From contig JAKSXM010000231.1 of assembly GCA_022575985.1 (NCBI GenBank), forward strand, positions 24,714,501 through 24,778,500: 64,000 bases of DNA, in the 5' to 3' direction. This document shows positions 20,101 through 31,600 of the stretch, piece after piece. The notes beneath the pieces are model-generated. The model was not told the origin of the DNA. It made no database searches and saw nothing but the letters and a program-made list of their open reading frames with translations. Positions within the stretch are counted from its first letter, which is position 1. Each line of letters opens with the position of its first letter. The DNA is from Anagrus nilaparvatae. Its lineage: Eukaryota > Arthropoda > Insecta > Hymenoptera > Mymaridae. The position numbers were made by a program, and so were the translations under genes.

Positions 20101-22104
20101 AGTATTTTTCCAACAGAATAAATTACCGGAAACTCCAAGTTTTAGGTATAAATAAAATTTTTTTCCTATTTTGGGTATCAAGAAACAATGCACTACTGAT
20201 TCTGTTAGAGATGAATAAAAATTAAAATGTTTTAAACTTTTTTTTATAAGGTATTAGCTATAGCTACTACAGCAATCATGCAAAAACTTATTTTTTTCAC
20301 CACTTTTTATTTTCTCTTTTTTTACATAATGATGAAATGGCGCTGAAGTTGGTGTTTAAAAAAAAGTTTCAAATCAGCCCACATCATAACTCGGTTTAGA
20401 ATCGTTGAAAATAAAAAAAAACACCATAAAGTACATGACTATAATACAATTATTGAACTACAATTATTGAAAAATATTAAAAATTAAAAAATTTATGTAG
20501 GTAAATAGAAAAAAGTCGAAATTTGACCGTATTTTTAGCCTCAAAACGGAGTCTAGAGACCAAAAAAATTTTCCGATCAGGTTCATTATCGTTCATAATT
20601 TATAGAATTTCATAACAAATTGATTAAAAAAAAAAAAAAAATTGAAATCGGTCCAATAGTTTTTTGTTATCATGTGGCCCGTTTTCACAAAGTTCGTTTT
20701 GAGAAAAACGCGTTAAAGTTTCGGAACTTGTATTGTTGCATACTGGCCCTTTCACTTTCAGGCGCTATAATTTCTTTATTATTGACAGGATTCAGTTAAA
20801 AAAATTTTTTACATATTCTTGAATACTTTTTGAACACAAATCAATTTAAAAAAAAAAAAATCGATTTTCTATTTTAAAACTGGAAGAAAGGGTACTAAAT
20901 AAATTTTTTAAATTCCAGAAATTTTTACACTTTACATCATCGCTTTGCATGTTGAATGCAAAAAATTAATCAATTTTTTTTAAAAATATAACGTTTAATT
21001 AAATAACCACATAATTAACCACGTAATTAACTACATAATTAACCACATAGAATTGATGAGTATAATATTTTAATATCGTATGCTGCTAAAGTTTGACGTC
21101 TAACGAAAGAATTACATTAAAAATATTTTATTAATAAATAAACCCTCAAAACACAGAAAGTATTTAGAGATTTTTAGCATTTAATTTAAAAAAAGTTTTA
21201 GTAAAAATATAAATATATTTTTGATTGATATCTGATGCAGTTTCTAGATTTTATGAATTTATTCTTTATTCAAACTGACTTTACAATAAAAATTAAGGAA
21301 AAAGAAAGAAAATTTAATTTTATTAAAACTTTTTTTTATTTATTGATTTAGTATTTTAATTAATTTTTTAAATTAAAAGAATATTTTCTGAAAAAATTAA
21401 AATTTACGTGGATGTATCCCGTAGGGGGGGGGTCATTTTGAGAAACTTAAATGAAAGAAAGTTAAGGTGGTAGATCTAGAATAGAACTTTTTCAAAATCG
21501 ATTTTTTGTTTTTTGTTTTTTTGGGTTCAAAAACATCTTAAGAATATGGAAAAAAATTTTATAATGATGTCTTGAATAATAAGGAATTATAGAAGATTAC
21601 GCGAGACACCGCTATAGAAGTGATACGTTGTAACATACCAAATGCATATGACCCTTATCATTCCTTAAAATACACATAAAAACTATACACATGCGTGCAA
21701 TGTATATGCAGACATGTGTAATTGTAATGTGGCTATTTCCGACTTTGCGGAAATAGTCACATTAATGTAAATGTCGAATTTTTTTTATTTTATAATTTCA
21801 CGTGTTCGCGGGACTTACCAATCTGTATCATATAAGCTGAAAAGAGAAAGAGAGTTATATACTTAATAATCGGGGTCGGGGGAATATTATAGAGAAAAAG
21901 AGATAGAGATATTTATGATTTAAATACATGGAGAAATAAAGCACATTTTATTTAACTTAACACTAAATAAAAAATTATATTTTTATTCAATTAACTATTA
22001 CAAAAAAATACTTATTTTCTAACAACAATATTTATTTATCACTGTCTTTATCATAATCATAAATTCACCGTATCTAAAATAACCATTAAATTCACTGTCT
22101 TTTA
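20101..22104. other. AT-rich noncoding stretch
   Basis: No gene recognised. It holds homopolymer runs, a 'taattaaccacata' mini-repeat at 20990-21055 and a short perfect hairpin at 21726-21763 (aatgtggctatttccg and its near complement with a 6-base loop). Confidence 0.4.
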
Positions 22105-22308
22105 TCATAAATTTATAAAATTTTCCCGTCGCGACACACACATATAATACACACGAGGAGTTCCGGGCTCACCTTTATCATCGAAATTAAACTGCTGAAA
22201 ATTCAATCTTTGACTGCCATTTTTGATGATATCTGGTACTGCTCGAAATTCTTCTCTTTCCATAAATTCTAATATGGAAACGTGACTAATATGCCGGTGC
22301 GGATTCAC
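22105..22308 (-). CDS. Unidentified short ORF or exon
   Basis: 67 codons without similarity that I recognise. Composition is that of ordinary protein (VSILEFMEREEFRAVPDII, then QQFNFDDKGEPGTP) rather than low-complexity. An in-frame 'gataaag|gtgagc' at about 22175-22185 is a good donor, so it may be an exon ending there. It lies on the same strand as the FAM135 exons and upstream of them, but its sequence does not look like that family. Confidence 0.2.
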   Translation of the reverse strand: MNPHRHISHVSILEFMEREEFRAVPDIIKNGSQRLNFQQFNFDDKGEPGTPRVYYMCVSRRENFINL

Positions 22309-24680
22309 AATTCTTTTTACACTTTTAATTCACTTAATTTCTTTCTTTTTGAAGTTGGATTCCAAAGATACTTATCTTTCCTAGGATATCCAACTTCCTA
22401 ATCAAAATTAAATATTCACTTATTCGTTTCTAAAAATACATAATTAATGAAAACTGTCGCAAAGATAATTATCATTAAAATTATTTAAGAAAACACGTGG
22501 GAACAGCATCTAAAATTGTCTTGTCCCTCGTTTATGTTTTCTAATAATCACGAGTTCTCACTATAATCACCAATCACTGTCATATACGAAAATTCTTAAT
22601 CACGACAAACAACTTCAAAACTTAATCAAAACTACTTAAATGTATGATAAAAATAAACTGTTAATTAATGGCCGGCGACATGCGTTTTCGTGAGTTATCA
22701 AAAACGTGACCTATTTTTAAAAGGGTCTGTCGCCGAATATCGTGCTCGCTGGTCACTTAAACCCGCGTTGTCGATCGGCTTTTCTCCCTTCTCCTTTTCT
22801 TATCTAGTTCTTCACGGCTTTTATTAATTATCTATGTGTGCGTGTGTCGCTAATGTCACCTATATTATTAATCAAACTATAACTTATATTTAAAAATCTC
22901 GCGGCTTTTATAAAATTTAAATATTTTATGTGAATAAAAATAAACTTAATTTTAGCGTTTGTAACCACGTTACATAATATATAATTAAGTATTTGATGAT
23001 GCTTTTAAATCATACGAACGTGGAATGAAATGTCTAAGGAACGTTGCCACTTTTAACATTTGATTTATATTTGAATATCTAAATAAACTATATAGGTGGC
23101 AGCAGTTCCCAGGCAATAAAATGATCATCATCGAAAAGAAATAATTATCATGATTCATTAATTTATAAAAAATAAAATAAAATAATTAATTGAATGAGTT
23201 TTCGGTATTCAATTAAAATGTATGTATGTAAATATTTTTAAATAATAATTTTGAAATATTTTAGGATAAGATAAATAATTATAAAATATTATAATTAAAT
23301 ACCCCTTTATTATCCATAAAATGCATAATAATCATTAACTATAAATTAAAAGTATTTAATAAAATAATTAAGATAATTAAATAAAGGCATAACGGTCAAA
23401 CTGCATTTAATTGATAAGAAAAGGATATTTATTAATTTAAAATTTTAATAAAAATTAATAAAAATAATTAAAAAAAACTAAAAAGAAGGAATTCGCGACA
23501 AATTCGAAAATCCTTCTAGAAAGTTCGAGAACAAATTTTATGTATAAAAATTCCAAGCATGTGTACGTGAGTTGCGAAAAGAATATAAGAAAGAGCTTTC
23601 GCACGTCACGACATATATTTATATTATTTATTCATATTTCACACATCACACACATCACACACTTGTTCTGGAATTTCTGGTGAAGCAGGTTCGTTGAACG
23701 ACCTTCATTATTTTCACAAATATAACATTGAATTAAAATCTTAGTGTTCTTATTTATGCAAGGGATTCCAAAACATCATCAGCTTCAGACGCAGATGTGT
23801 GTCAACCAAAATTAGAGGCACAACCTCGCTGTTTATTTAAACCATTTGAGGCCCAAGGGCTAGATACCCTTAGCTCGATAAGGATAATAGGCGGGTAGGA
23901 ATTATTGCTCGAAAGTAGGAAAAAATATATTCAATTATTGTGGACTACCCTTTTGGTAGCACACAACGTTTCACCGAAAGTTAAACGCGTTTATCTCAAA
24001 ACAACGTTTTTCGAATTGGCGTGAACGATAAGTCAAAATATAATTAAGATATCGTGCTAATTTTTTGGATACATTTTTAAAATATAATTATCTTCTAGAT
24101 GGATTTTCAAAAAAATGTACCAATTTTTTTTCTGCCAATTTTTTCTCCTATAAAACGTGATCAAAAACTAAAATAAATGGTTTCATCGGATTCCTGGGGA
24201 AAAAATACTAAAGTATATCAATTGGAACATAATTTTAAACGTAATTTTAATCCCCTGAAAAAACTGAAAGTTTTAAGAAAATCCCAATTTTAAGGAGGCC
24301 AAAAAAAAAACTTTCGAGAGCTATCGTGGGCTCAAAAATCGATGTTTTGGTCTAAATCCAACGAGAAACTTATTTTTTTTACTTATATTTTCGAGTTCTG
24401 CAGGCGCATTAGGAATCCCGGATAATTAGAAAAAAAAAGCCAGTCTTATAAAAAAATTCAAATCATCATTATTCAAATTATGAAAATATTGACATCAAAC
24501 GCTTAAAGTAGCTGGATAGAAGGTCCGGATAGAAAATTCGTAGACATTTTTTAGTGTAGAAAAGACCCTAAGATACAGTTTTTTTTGTCATTTTGATCGC
24601 ATAATAAAACGCTTCCAGGTCACCGTGAAGCACGTTTTGAGACCTCAGGAAGCTAAAAAACCGGTTTTTTAAAAAATTCT
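22309..24680. other. Noncoding stretch, possible LTR-like or UTR sequence
   Basis: No coding signature. A GC-richer patch at 22670-22800 and a repeat-poor patch at 23570-23900 (with cacacatcacacacatcaca) resemble regulatory or LTR sequence, but I found no terminal repeats or primer site. Confidence 0.3.
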
Positions 24681-24681
24681 G

Positions 24682-24693
24682 TGTGTGCGTATG

Positions 24694-24726
<33 letters not shown>
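24682..24726 (+). repeat. (TGTA/TATG)n microsatellite
   Basis: The run of gtatgtatgtatgtatgta follows a 'gaagctaaaaaacc' phrase. The same phrase precedes the microsatellite at 31530, so the two belong to one dispersed repeat family. Confidence 0.8.
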
Positions 24727-25124
24727 TGTAAAGCAAACAATTACACACATTAAACATTACAGTTTTAGTTTTAAATTTTAAACTTATATTATGTCTTCAA
24801 GAATAGTCTGAAATCAAAAATTTTTTTTTCGTTGCTCTAAAATCTTTCCTATTCATATAATATAGTATATTGTACAAAACTATACTTTTTATATAAGCAA
24901 CTATCTAAGTAATTCTTTGTTAAAATGACCCAAAAAGAAGGTTAATGTCTGGAATGCTAAATAATCCGATTTCGCTGGGTTTAATATGTTAAAATATGAC
25001 ACCATGATAATTTTTATGGTTCTAAATTAAAAATTTTTAAAACAGCATTAAGAATTACTGAAATAGTTTCTTATAAAAAAAACTAATTTTGTAGAATTGA
25101 CTATATATGAATAGAAAAGGTTTA

Positions 25125-26070
25125 AGGGCGTTAAAAGAAAATTTATTTCTCTGGACAGTAGCCACAAAATTTCTCACTACTACTGCAGAAAAATTTTATA
25201 CGGTCCTTAACTAGAAATCAAAAATGCCCCAAAACGCAGTTTGCCATCCTCGGCTTCGACTCCGAAGGTACTTTACGTGCGATTTGGGCCATTCTTTACT
25301 TTGATAAATTTTCTGCCCTATAAAAATATAGCTTTTCTCTCTAAATTTGTATTTTTAAAACCATAAACTTTCACTAATTATTAGTCAAACTTTTCCCTAT
25401 ATGTGAAAATACCCAAATCCATATTAATACTAGGTGAAATAGTATATGGAATATTCTGAGTTATTTAAACTGACGGGTTTTTAGTTATGAGCTACAGCCG
25501 GAATGGCTCAAATTTTCCGATTTTCCAGGTTTCCATGTGAAAATTTTAAAAAAACGGTTTGAGAATTTAATAATCGAGGGAAATATTCGATTGAAAGCTG
25601 TTTTCTGTTTTCAGTTTTTTGAGCATTTCTTCGTGTTTTTATATAATGAAGCAAAAATTAAAAAATTCACAGAGACAGCTAAAAATGATTTTCTGACGTA
25701 AAAATTGGGCATTTTATTTATATTATCACCTGTGAATGGTTACAGCTTAATCGGAAGACCAAATCTGCAAATCAAAGTAAGTTACACATGGAATTAGTTC
25801 GATGTTACGCAAAATATAGTACATTATAACCCACGAAAAGAAAAATAAAGAATGGCTCAAATCGGACGTAAATTAGCTTCTGAAGCAAAGCCGAGGATGG
25901 TAAACTGCGAGACATGGGACATTCTTTTTTTATGGCCAAGGGTCGTATACGATTTTTTTGCGGCAGTTGCGAGAAATTGCGATTTCCTTGGCCTTATAGT
26001 GGCTAGGAACTCGTACTTTAATGGCCACTGTCCAGGAAAAATATTTATGCGTTCAAAGAAAAACGTTTTT
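25125..26070. repeat. Foldback repeat with ~200-bp arms
   Basis: The left arm (about 25125-25320) and right arm (about 25845-26070) are diverged reverse complements: tttgccatcctcggcttcga against aagccgaggatggtaaactg, and ctctggacagtagccac against gtggccactgtccagg. The apparent ORF inside the right arm is a by-product. Confidence 0.65.
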
Positions 26071-26280
26071 GCGTGGAGAAAAAAAAGTTTTCATATATTT
26101 TTTAAAAAATAATCAAAAGTTGAAATACCTGCCAAACATCTAGAATCGTAAAGAAGCTAAAAATTAAAAATGTATTATTCAAGTTATTTAAAAAAACATA
26201 AGTTGGATGTAATTTAAGATGAAATAAGCTTAAAAAAATTACAATGCTCATAAATGCTCATAAAATTTTGGGATCAGAGA

Positions 26281-26515
26281 TTAACGCCATCCTAAACCCC
26301 TATGTTTTTAACATTGAATCGGTAAGGCAGAGTTCATTTTGAAAAAGGTCGCCAATCCATTTCTAATGAAATTTGTGGCTTCATATTGATTCATTCCCTT
26401 GGAAAAATCATTCTTTATAGCCTAAAATATTTTTATTGTTTTTTCTACAGCTTAAAAAAGAAAGCCGATATTTAAGAAACTTTTACCGACACATTTGGGT
26501 TTAGGATGGCGTTAA
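26281..26515. mobile_element. 235-bp MITE with TTAA ends
   Basis: It has a perfect 19-base terminal inverted repeat (ttaacgccatcctaaaccc at 26281-26299 and its complement at 26497-26515). The outer TTAA on both sides fits a piggyBac-type TTAA target duplication with TIR starting CGCCATCC; a TA duplication is the alternative. There is no ORF. Confidence 0.75.
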
Positions 26516-26654
26516 TTAAAATTGTAGGTCAATTGGTTTTGAAATAATTTTAAAGTTAGATAATGAATTTAAAAAATAATAACAAATATTAATAGAGATG
26601 CAGTTTTTTATTTTTATAATAATTTCGTCAATACAGAAACATACGCATAAAGCG

Positions 26655-27103
26655 CGCAAAATGTTTTAAATGTAACCACCGCGGTCATCTAGCATTTGAA
26701 TGTGCTACTAATTGAAACGGAGGAGGTGTCACCCTGAAGCCATCCTGATTTTATGGAAGAAGTGAAAAAAGAAAATAGCTAGGAAGAAGGATAAGTATAC
26801 ACATGCACCTTTGAAAGTTTTTTGAATAATAATAATAATAGCTGTAATGATTGGATACTAGATTCAGGGTCATCGATGTTTATTTGCCAAGAAATTAAAT
26901 TTTAAAGTGTACGTGAATCTAAAGTAAATAAAATAACCGTAGTTAACAAAAACCAAGTAAAAGTACATGGCGTTGGTAATATAAATCTAAAATTTAAACG
27001 TAAAAATGGAACAGTATATGTTACTTTACGTAATGTTTTATATATACCAGACATAACCTCAAATCTACTGTCTGTAAGTTGTATTGAAAAAAATGGTTTT
27101 AAT
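26655..27103 (+). pseudogene. Copia nucleocapsid knuckle and protease
   Basis: The CX2CX4HX4C knuckle CFKCNHRGHLAFEC is at 26662-26703. The protease active site DWILDSGSSMFI is near 26850, with the usual preceding Trp. An in-frame stop follows at about 26903. Downstream residues in another frame keep the protease C-terminal pattern 'VLYIPDITSNLLSV' (about 27034). Confidence 0.8.
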
Positions 27104-28092
27104 GTGACTTTTACTAAAAACAATTATTTTATAACTAGACTTAAAAGAATTATTTTTATTACTTATTTAGTTAACAATGGAATATATAAAATTAATATAA
27201 TAAATGATAGTCAAAAAAATAAAATAAATGACAATGTTTGTAGTAATCAAGAGCCTATAGTGATGTCCAGGCCTCAAGAAAACGTAATCTCAAATTCTAA
27301 TGCTCATGATATGTACTTGTGGTATCGCAGGCTGGGTCATCTCAACTACAACTCATTAAAGCGTCTCCAAACCTCATCAACTGGGATGTCTATTACAACA
27401 GCTAATAAGCCAACCTGTCAAGCATATATATATGGAAAACTCTGTAAAAATCCTTTTCCACCAAAACATGAAAGAGCTTCAAACATCTTAGATCTCATCC
27501 ATACTGACCTTTGTCAAGCTGACAGGTTATCTTTAAATAAGTTTAAATATTTTATAACCTTTATTTATGACTGTTCTAGGATAATTTTTTAAAAAGAAAT
27601 AGTGATTCGCCAATAGTCACCTCTATAATAAACCAATTTATTATTTTTGTACAAAATCAAGCTGAAAGAAAAATAAAAACCATAAGAAGTTATAATAGCA
27701 CCGAATATATCAATGATGAAATTACAAATATCTGTAAGAAACATAGGTTAGAGGCTCGCTCAATGTTAGCTGACTCAAATTTATGTAAGTTTTTCGGCCT
27801 CAAACTATTGCAATTGGATAACTCTATATGAGTGTTTGTTTGGCAAACCACCTAATTTATCACATTTAAGAACTTTTGGTTGCAAGGGTCATGCTCTCAT
27901 CCCGAACATAAAAGAAAAAAATTTGAGGACAAAACTACAGATTGTCTCATGATGGGATATTTTTCAAGTCAAAAAGGTTACAAACACTGGGGCGTAAAAC
28001 ATAAAAAAATTTTCAGCTCAAGTGATGTCAAATTCGAAGAAAGTAAGTTTTCAGAAAATACTAAAATGATACATGTAGATCTTTCAGACTAA
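27104..28092 (+). pseudogene. Copia integrase
   Basis: GAG-pre-integrase motif YRRLGHLNYNSLKRL (about 27325) followed by the zinc-binding and N-terminal core (HTDLCQADRL; TFIYDCSR). After a frame change, 27660-27770 gives IKTIRSYNSTEYINDEI, the core segment with the central catalytic region altered (Asn-Ser in place of the usual Asp/Asn-Gly-Gly). 27880-28092 holds the C-terminal integrase part (DCLMMGYFSSQKGYKHW). Broken by several stops. Confidence 0.75.
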
Positions 28093-28209
28093 ATTGATTC
28101 AAAAAACAACGAACTTTCATCAAATAAATCAAACATTCAACCTCAAAATGATGCCATTACACCTGAGCAACAAAAAAATTAAATTCAAACAACAGCTGAA
28201 ATTCATAAT

Positions 28210-29007
28210 GAAGATAACGACATGGTCATTGAACTACCAGTCATTCCTGTCAGAACTACCAGAGTCCGAAAACTCCCACTCACGTATGATAACTATGTCA
28301 TGTCATTAACAGCAAAAAATGAATTACCACTAGATCTCAAAACTTATGAGGAGGCTATGAAGTTAAAAGATATTTTTCGGATATTTTTAATAATGTGCCA
28401 TGGAAGAAGATATCAACTCAATTTTGTAAAACAACACATGGGTCTTGACACAATTACCATCAGGAACAATCCTAATTGGCACGAAATGGGTATTCAAGAA
28501 AAAGAAAGAAACCGATGGTACTCTAAAATATAAGGCCAGATTAGTTGCTCAAGGCTTTTCTCAAGTAAAAGGGATTGACTATGAAGACATCTTCTCTCCA
28601 GTAGTAAGGTTTACCACCATAAGTCTACTATTTTCTTATGATGTTTAATTTAATCTGGACTTTAGATACATAGATGTAACCACAGCTTTTTTAAATGGAG
28701 ACATTGATAAAGAAGTCTATGCAAGACAACCAGTAGGTTTTGAAACTCGTGGAAATAAAAAGTTAGTTTGCAATATAAACAAAGCTGTTTATGGTTTAAA
28801 GCAGGGAAATAGATGATGGAAATAAAGCTTATTCAAGTACTGTCAAACAAGGGTCTAAAACAATGCATTTATGATCAGTGTGTTTACTTAAAAATAAATC
28901 AAGGTGACATTTTTATTGTCTCAGTATTTGTTGATGATATGTTTATTTTTTACAATGAGAAAAATCAATTAGATATCTTCACAAAGACTCTTCTAAAAAA
29001 ATTTTAA
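28210..29007 (+). pseudogene. Copia reverse transcriptase (RVT_2)
   Basis: The linker TTRVRKLPLTYDNYVMSL and EEAMKLKD lie at 28250-28370. RT starts with IGTKWVFKKKKETDGTL (28475), YKARLVAQGFSQVKGIDYED and FSPVVRFTT, followed by a stop at 28648. It resumes with DVTTAFLNGDIDKEVY (28670) and NKAVYGLKQG. After another frame change comes the catalytic FVDDMFIF at about 28928. The YxDD-type box is intact in sequence, but the frame is not. Confidence 0.85.
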
Positions 29008-29246
29008 AATTAAAGATCTAGATCAAATTAAAAAATGTCTAGGAATTGAAATTATCAAGATAAAAAAGAAAGATACATAAGATTAAGTCAAAAAAATTAC
29101 ATTTTATAAAAACTTGAAAGATTCAATATAACAGGCTGCAACGAATCTGATGTACCCGTGGATCCAGGCCAGACATAGCTTTTCCAGTTGGTTATCTGAG
29201 TCGTTTCAATACAACATATAATAGTCATCATAGGAAAGCCCTTGTC

Positions 29247-29507
29247 ATGGTAATGAAGTACCTCAAGAAAACAGCTGATTTTTGCCTAGTGTACTCAAAA
29301 AATTGCTCCAATAAGCTTCATGGTTACAATGATACCAGCTGGGCTTCTGACAAACAAGTCTATAAATCAATGATCAGTTATGTTTTCTTATTAAATAATG
29401 GTAGTATCAGTTGGAGAAGCAGAAAACAAGTAACCACAGCTAAATCATCACTAAAAGCTGAATTTAAAGCTTTGGATGATGCTACTAGCGAAGCCCTTTG
29501 GCTGTGA
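29247..29507 (+). pseudogene. Copia RNase H
   Basis: MKYLKKTADFCLVYSK, then DTSWASDKQVYKSMISYVF, WRSRKQVTTAKSSLKAEF and a final ALDDATSEALWL. This is the RNase H block of Copia elements with the first catalytic Asp (YNDTSWA) present. The stop TGA is at 29505-29507. The 3' LTR is not visible; a SINE lies 60 bases on. Confidence 0.85.
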
Positions 29508-29569
29508 GGCTTCGCTCTAGAAATAGGTTTATGCAGCAATGAGACAATACTAATCTACTGTAAAAAAAA

Positions 29570-29745
29570 GAGCATTGATAGCTCAGTCGGTAGCGCGTCA
29601 ACTTTTCGATCTTAACGTTAATGGTTCCTGTCCCGACTTGGACAAAATAATTTCCATTTTTTTTCTGAGAAGATTAAATTCTGAAATTATTTCTATCATT
29701 GCTCTAGGACTGAGGCATTCGCATAATTTTAAAATACAACAAAAT
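29570..29745 (+). mobile_element. tRNA-derived SINE
   Basis: The head resembles a tRNA: A box tagctcagtcggtagcg at 29578 and B box ggttcctgtcc near 29624. An unrelated body (tctgagaagattaaattctg, attgctctaggactgaggc) and an AT tail follow. Related copies are at 41640-41760 (-) and 42150-42660 (+). The anticodon arm is degenerate, so it is not a working tRNA. Confidence 0.7.
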
Positions 29746-30039
29746 TAACAATATGTAGATACGTTATGGATGAGGTTGTTATGTTGAAAAAACATGCCGA
29801 CTACCCTCTGTTCCTTCCAATGGGCCTTCTGGGCCTAGAAACGCAGGGCTCAATGTTATAAAATAGGATTTTTTGGTAATTTTCAATGAAACGCTAAAAA
29901 CTTGCAACTTAACCAAAACTCTTCTGGTTGGTTTCATTTTTTTTGTTTAAGTATCATCTTCCATACACCATCAACCGCAATTTATTATCACTAATTCTCT
30001 CATCACTATAGCCAATTAACCAAACGGTCATTTTTGGTT

Positions 30040-30905
30040 AAAAATGACCAATTTTTAAAATGCTGCCAAATATGAAATTTCTGACGAAAATAGGTTGTCA
30101 CAGGAGTATCATCTGTGACCGGGGAAATCCGAATAATTAAAATATTAAGTTAAAGATATAAGATCGTTAATTGGAGTAAAAGCTAAGTCAGCAATAATTA
30201 GAGATGGCCAGACGTAAGCGCGTGAGAACTAAAAGCGTGAGAAAGATTAGTTTTAGAATGACAGCAAAGTGGGATGAGCCTAATGAATCATGATTGGCGA
30301 GTACTCGTTGACCATACCTAAAAATTTGCATCTTAGCCAATTAGCAAAGACACCTCCACTCCTGATCGCGGGGGAGAAAAGCTTTAAATACAAAGGTAAA
30401 TCGCCCATGCACTAGAGATCTCACGGAACCTTTGTAGTACGATCATAACAATTAATAAACAACCAGTACAATTAATAAGAAGGTTTACATTTTATTTCAT
30501 CACCGGTAAAAAGTTCTTAAGATTAAATATTAATCTTAGGACCGGGTAAGAACACTCAAATAATAACAACGTTCACGTCCAAACCCCAGCAGACGGAACA
30601 AGGTTTTACAGATCTGAAAAAAATTGTACAAGCTTCAAGTTTCCAAAACTTCTTTACTTTACCCTTTTCAATTATTTGTTAACCAGATATGATAATTTGA
30701 AATCACAGTCCCAATTTTACGATTTTTTAAAAAAGCTTATTTTTAATGTTCACTTTGAAGAGCCATTTATTAAAAACAAATCAAGGAAATGAGACGAGTA
30801 AAAAATTTTTGGAAACTTGAAACTTGTACAAATTTTTTCCGTTCTAAAAAACCCATTTTTATCAGAAACTACAAATTTGGCAGCATTTTAAAAATTCGTC
30901 ATTAT
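30040..30905. repeat. Foldback DNA interrupted by an LTR-like insert
   Basis: Inverted pairs: 30040-30092 with 30852-30905 (tttttaaaatgctgccaaat against atttggcagcattttaaaaa) and 30612-30652 with 30805-30847 (ttgtacaagcttcaagtttcc against ggaaacttgaaacttgtacaa). The segment between 30112 and about 30600 has no partner and looks inserted. Confidence 0.6.
30112..30600 (+). repeat. Candidate solo LTR
   Basis: It begins tgtgaccggggaaatcc and has LTR-like middle features (GC-richer start, 'gctttaaatacaaagg' like a TATA region near 30382, an 'aataaaca' signal near 30453) and an end near 'gacggaaca'. The duplicated target site could not be defined. It sits inside one arm of a foldback repeat, as expected for an insertion. 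Confidence 0.35.
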
Positions 30906-31339
30906 TTGTCTTACAGATTAGGGCGTACCGATTGAGCTCAAATTTTAGGTTATAGTTTGAGGTAATAAAAAAGTCCCTTGGCCAAATTTTTAGCCCTCTA
31001 GCACCTCATGGGGCCGAAATAAAGCCGTTTAAAGGTCCAAAAATAGCCTGATTAGGCCAATTTTCAAAATTACGCCATTTCATTGAATTTACTTAATCTT
31101 ATTGGTCGCACTTGAACCATTAAAAGGTCTACATTCTGTAACCAAATTTTTAGCTGATTTCAAGGCGTCAATGTTTTTTGGCATTGATAAACGTAAAATG
31201 AATTTTATTAAAAAAGCTGATTTTTAAAATAGTACCGTGGCTTACTAATCAACTCTAAAATACTTCTGGTTGTTTGCATTTATTTTATCTATTCAAGACC
31301 TTTCAAATGCAACCTTTAAATTTTAAATCGGTGGATTTA

Positions 31340-31600
31340 AACCGGAAATATTTTGATTTTAATGGTGGCTGTTTTTGAAAAAATGCGTTTTTTTACTTTT
31401 TCGCCACCTGGAATTTTGGTTCCTCAAAGAGGAACCATTGTGTTAGGTCAAAATTTGATTTTCTATTTTTTGGCATATAAGCACGTTTTGGGACCCCAGG
31501 AAGCTAAAAAACCTGTTTTTAAAAAAAGTCTGTATGTGTGTGTGTGTGTGTGTGTGTACGTATGTATGTAATCGGTGATATTTCACAAATATTATAGAAT
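31340..31600 (+). repeat. Dispersed repeat with GT microsatellite
   Basis: Phrases 'ggttcctcaaagaggaacc' (a short palindrome at 31419) and gcacgttttgggaccccagg lead to a (GT)n run at 31534-31558. The same order occurs at 24590-24725. Confidence 0.6.

Larger units (their letters stand above)
26655..29507 (+). mobile_element. Copia-type LTR retrotransposon remnant
   Basis: Domains run in Copia order: zinc knuckle, protease, GAG-pre-integrase and integrase, RVT_2 reverse transcriptase, RNase H. Many frame changes and stops separate them. LTRs were not found; the gag part upstream of the knuckle is absent or too decayed. Confidence 0.85.

Noticed and set aside
25852..26112. An 86-codon plus-strand frame
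   Set aside because: It lies within one arm of a foldback repeat and the partner arm does not preserve it.
29570..29640. A functional tRNA gene
   Set aside because: A and B boxes are recognisable but the anticodon arm and acceptor stem do not pair, and related copies exist with a shared non-tRNA body; it is a SINE head.
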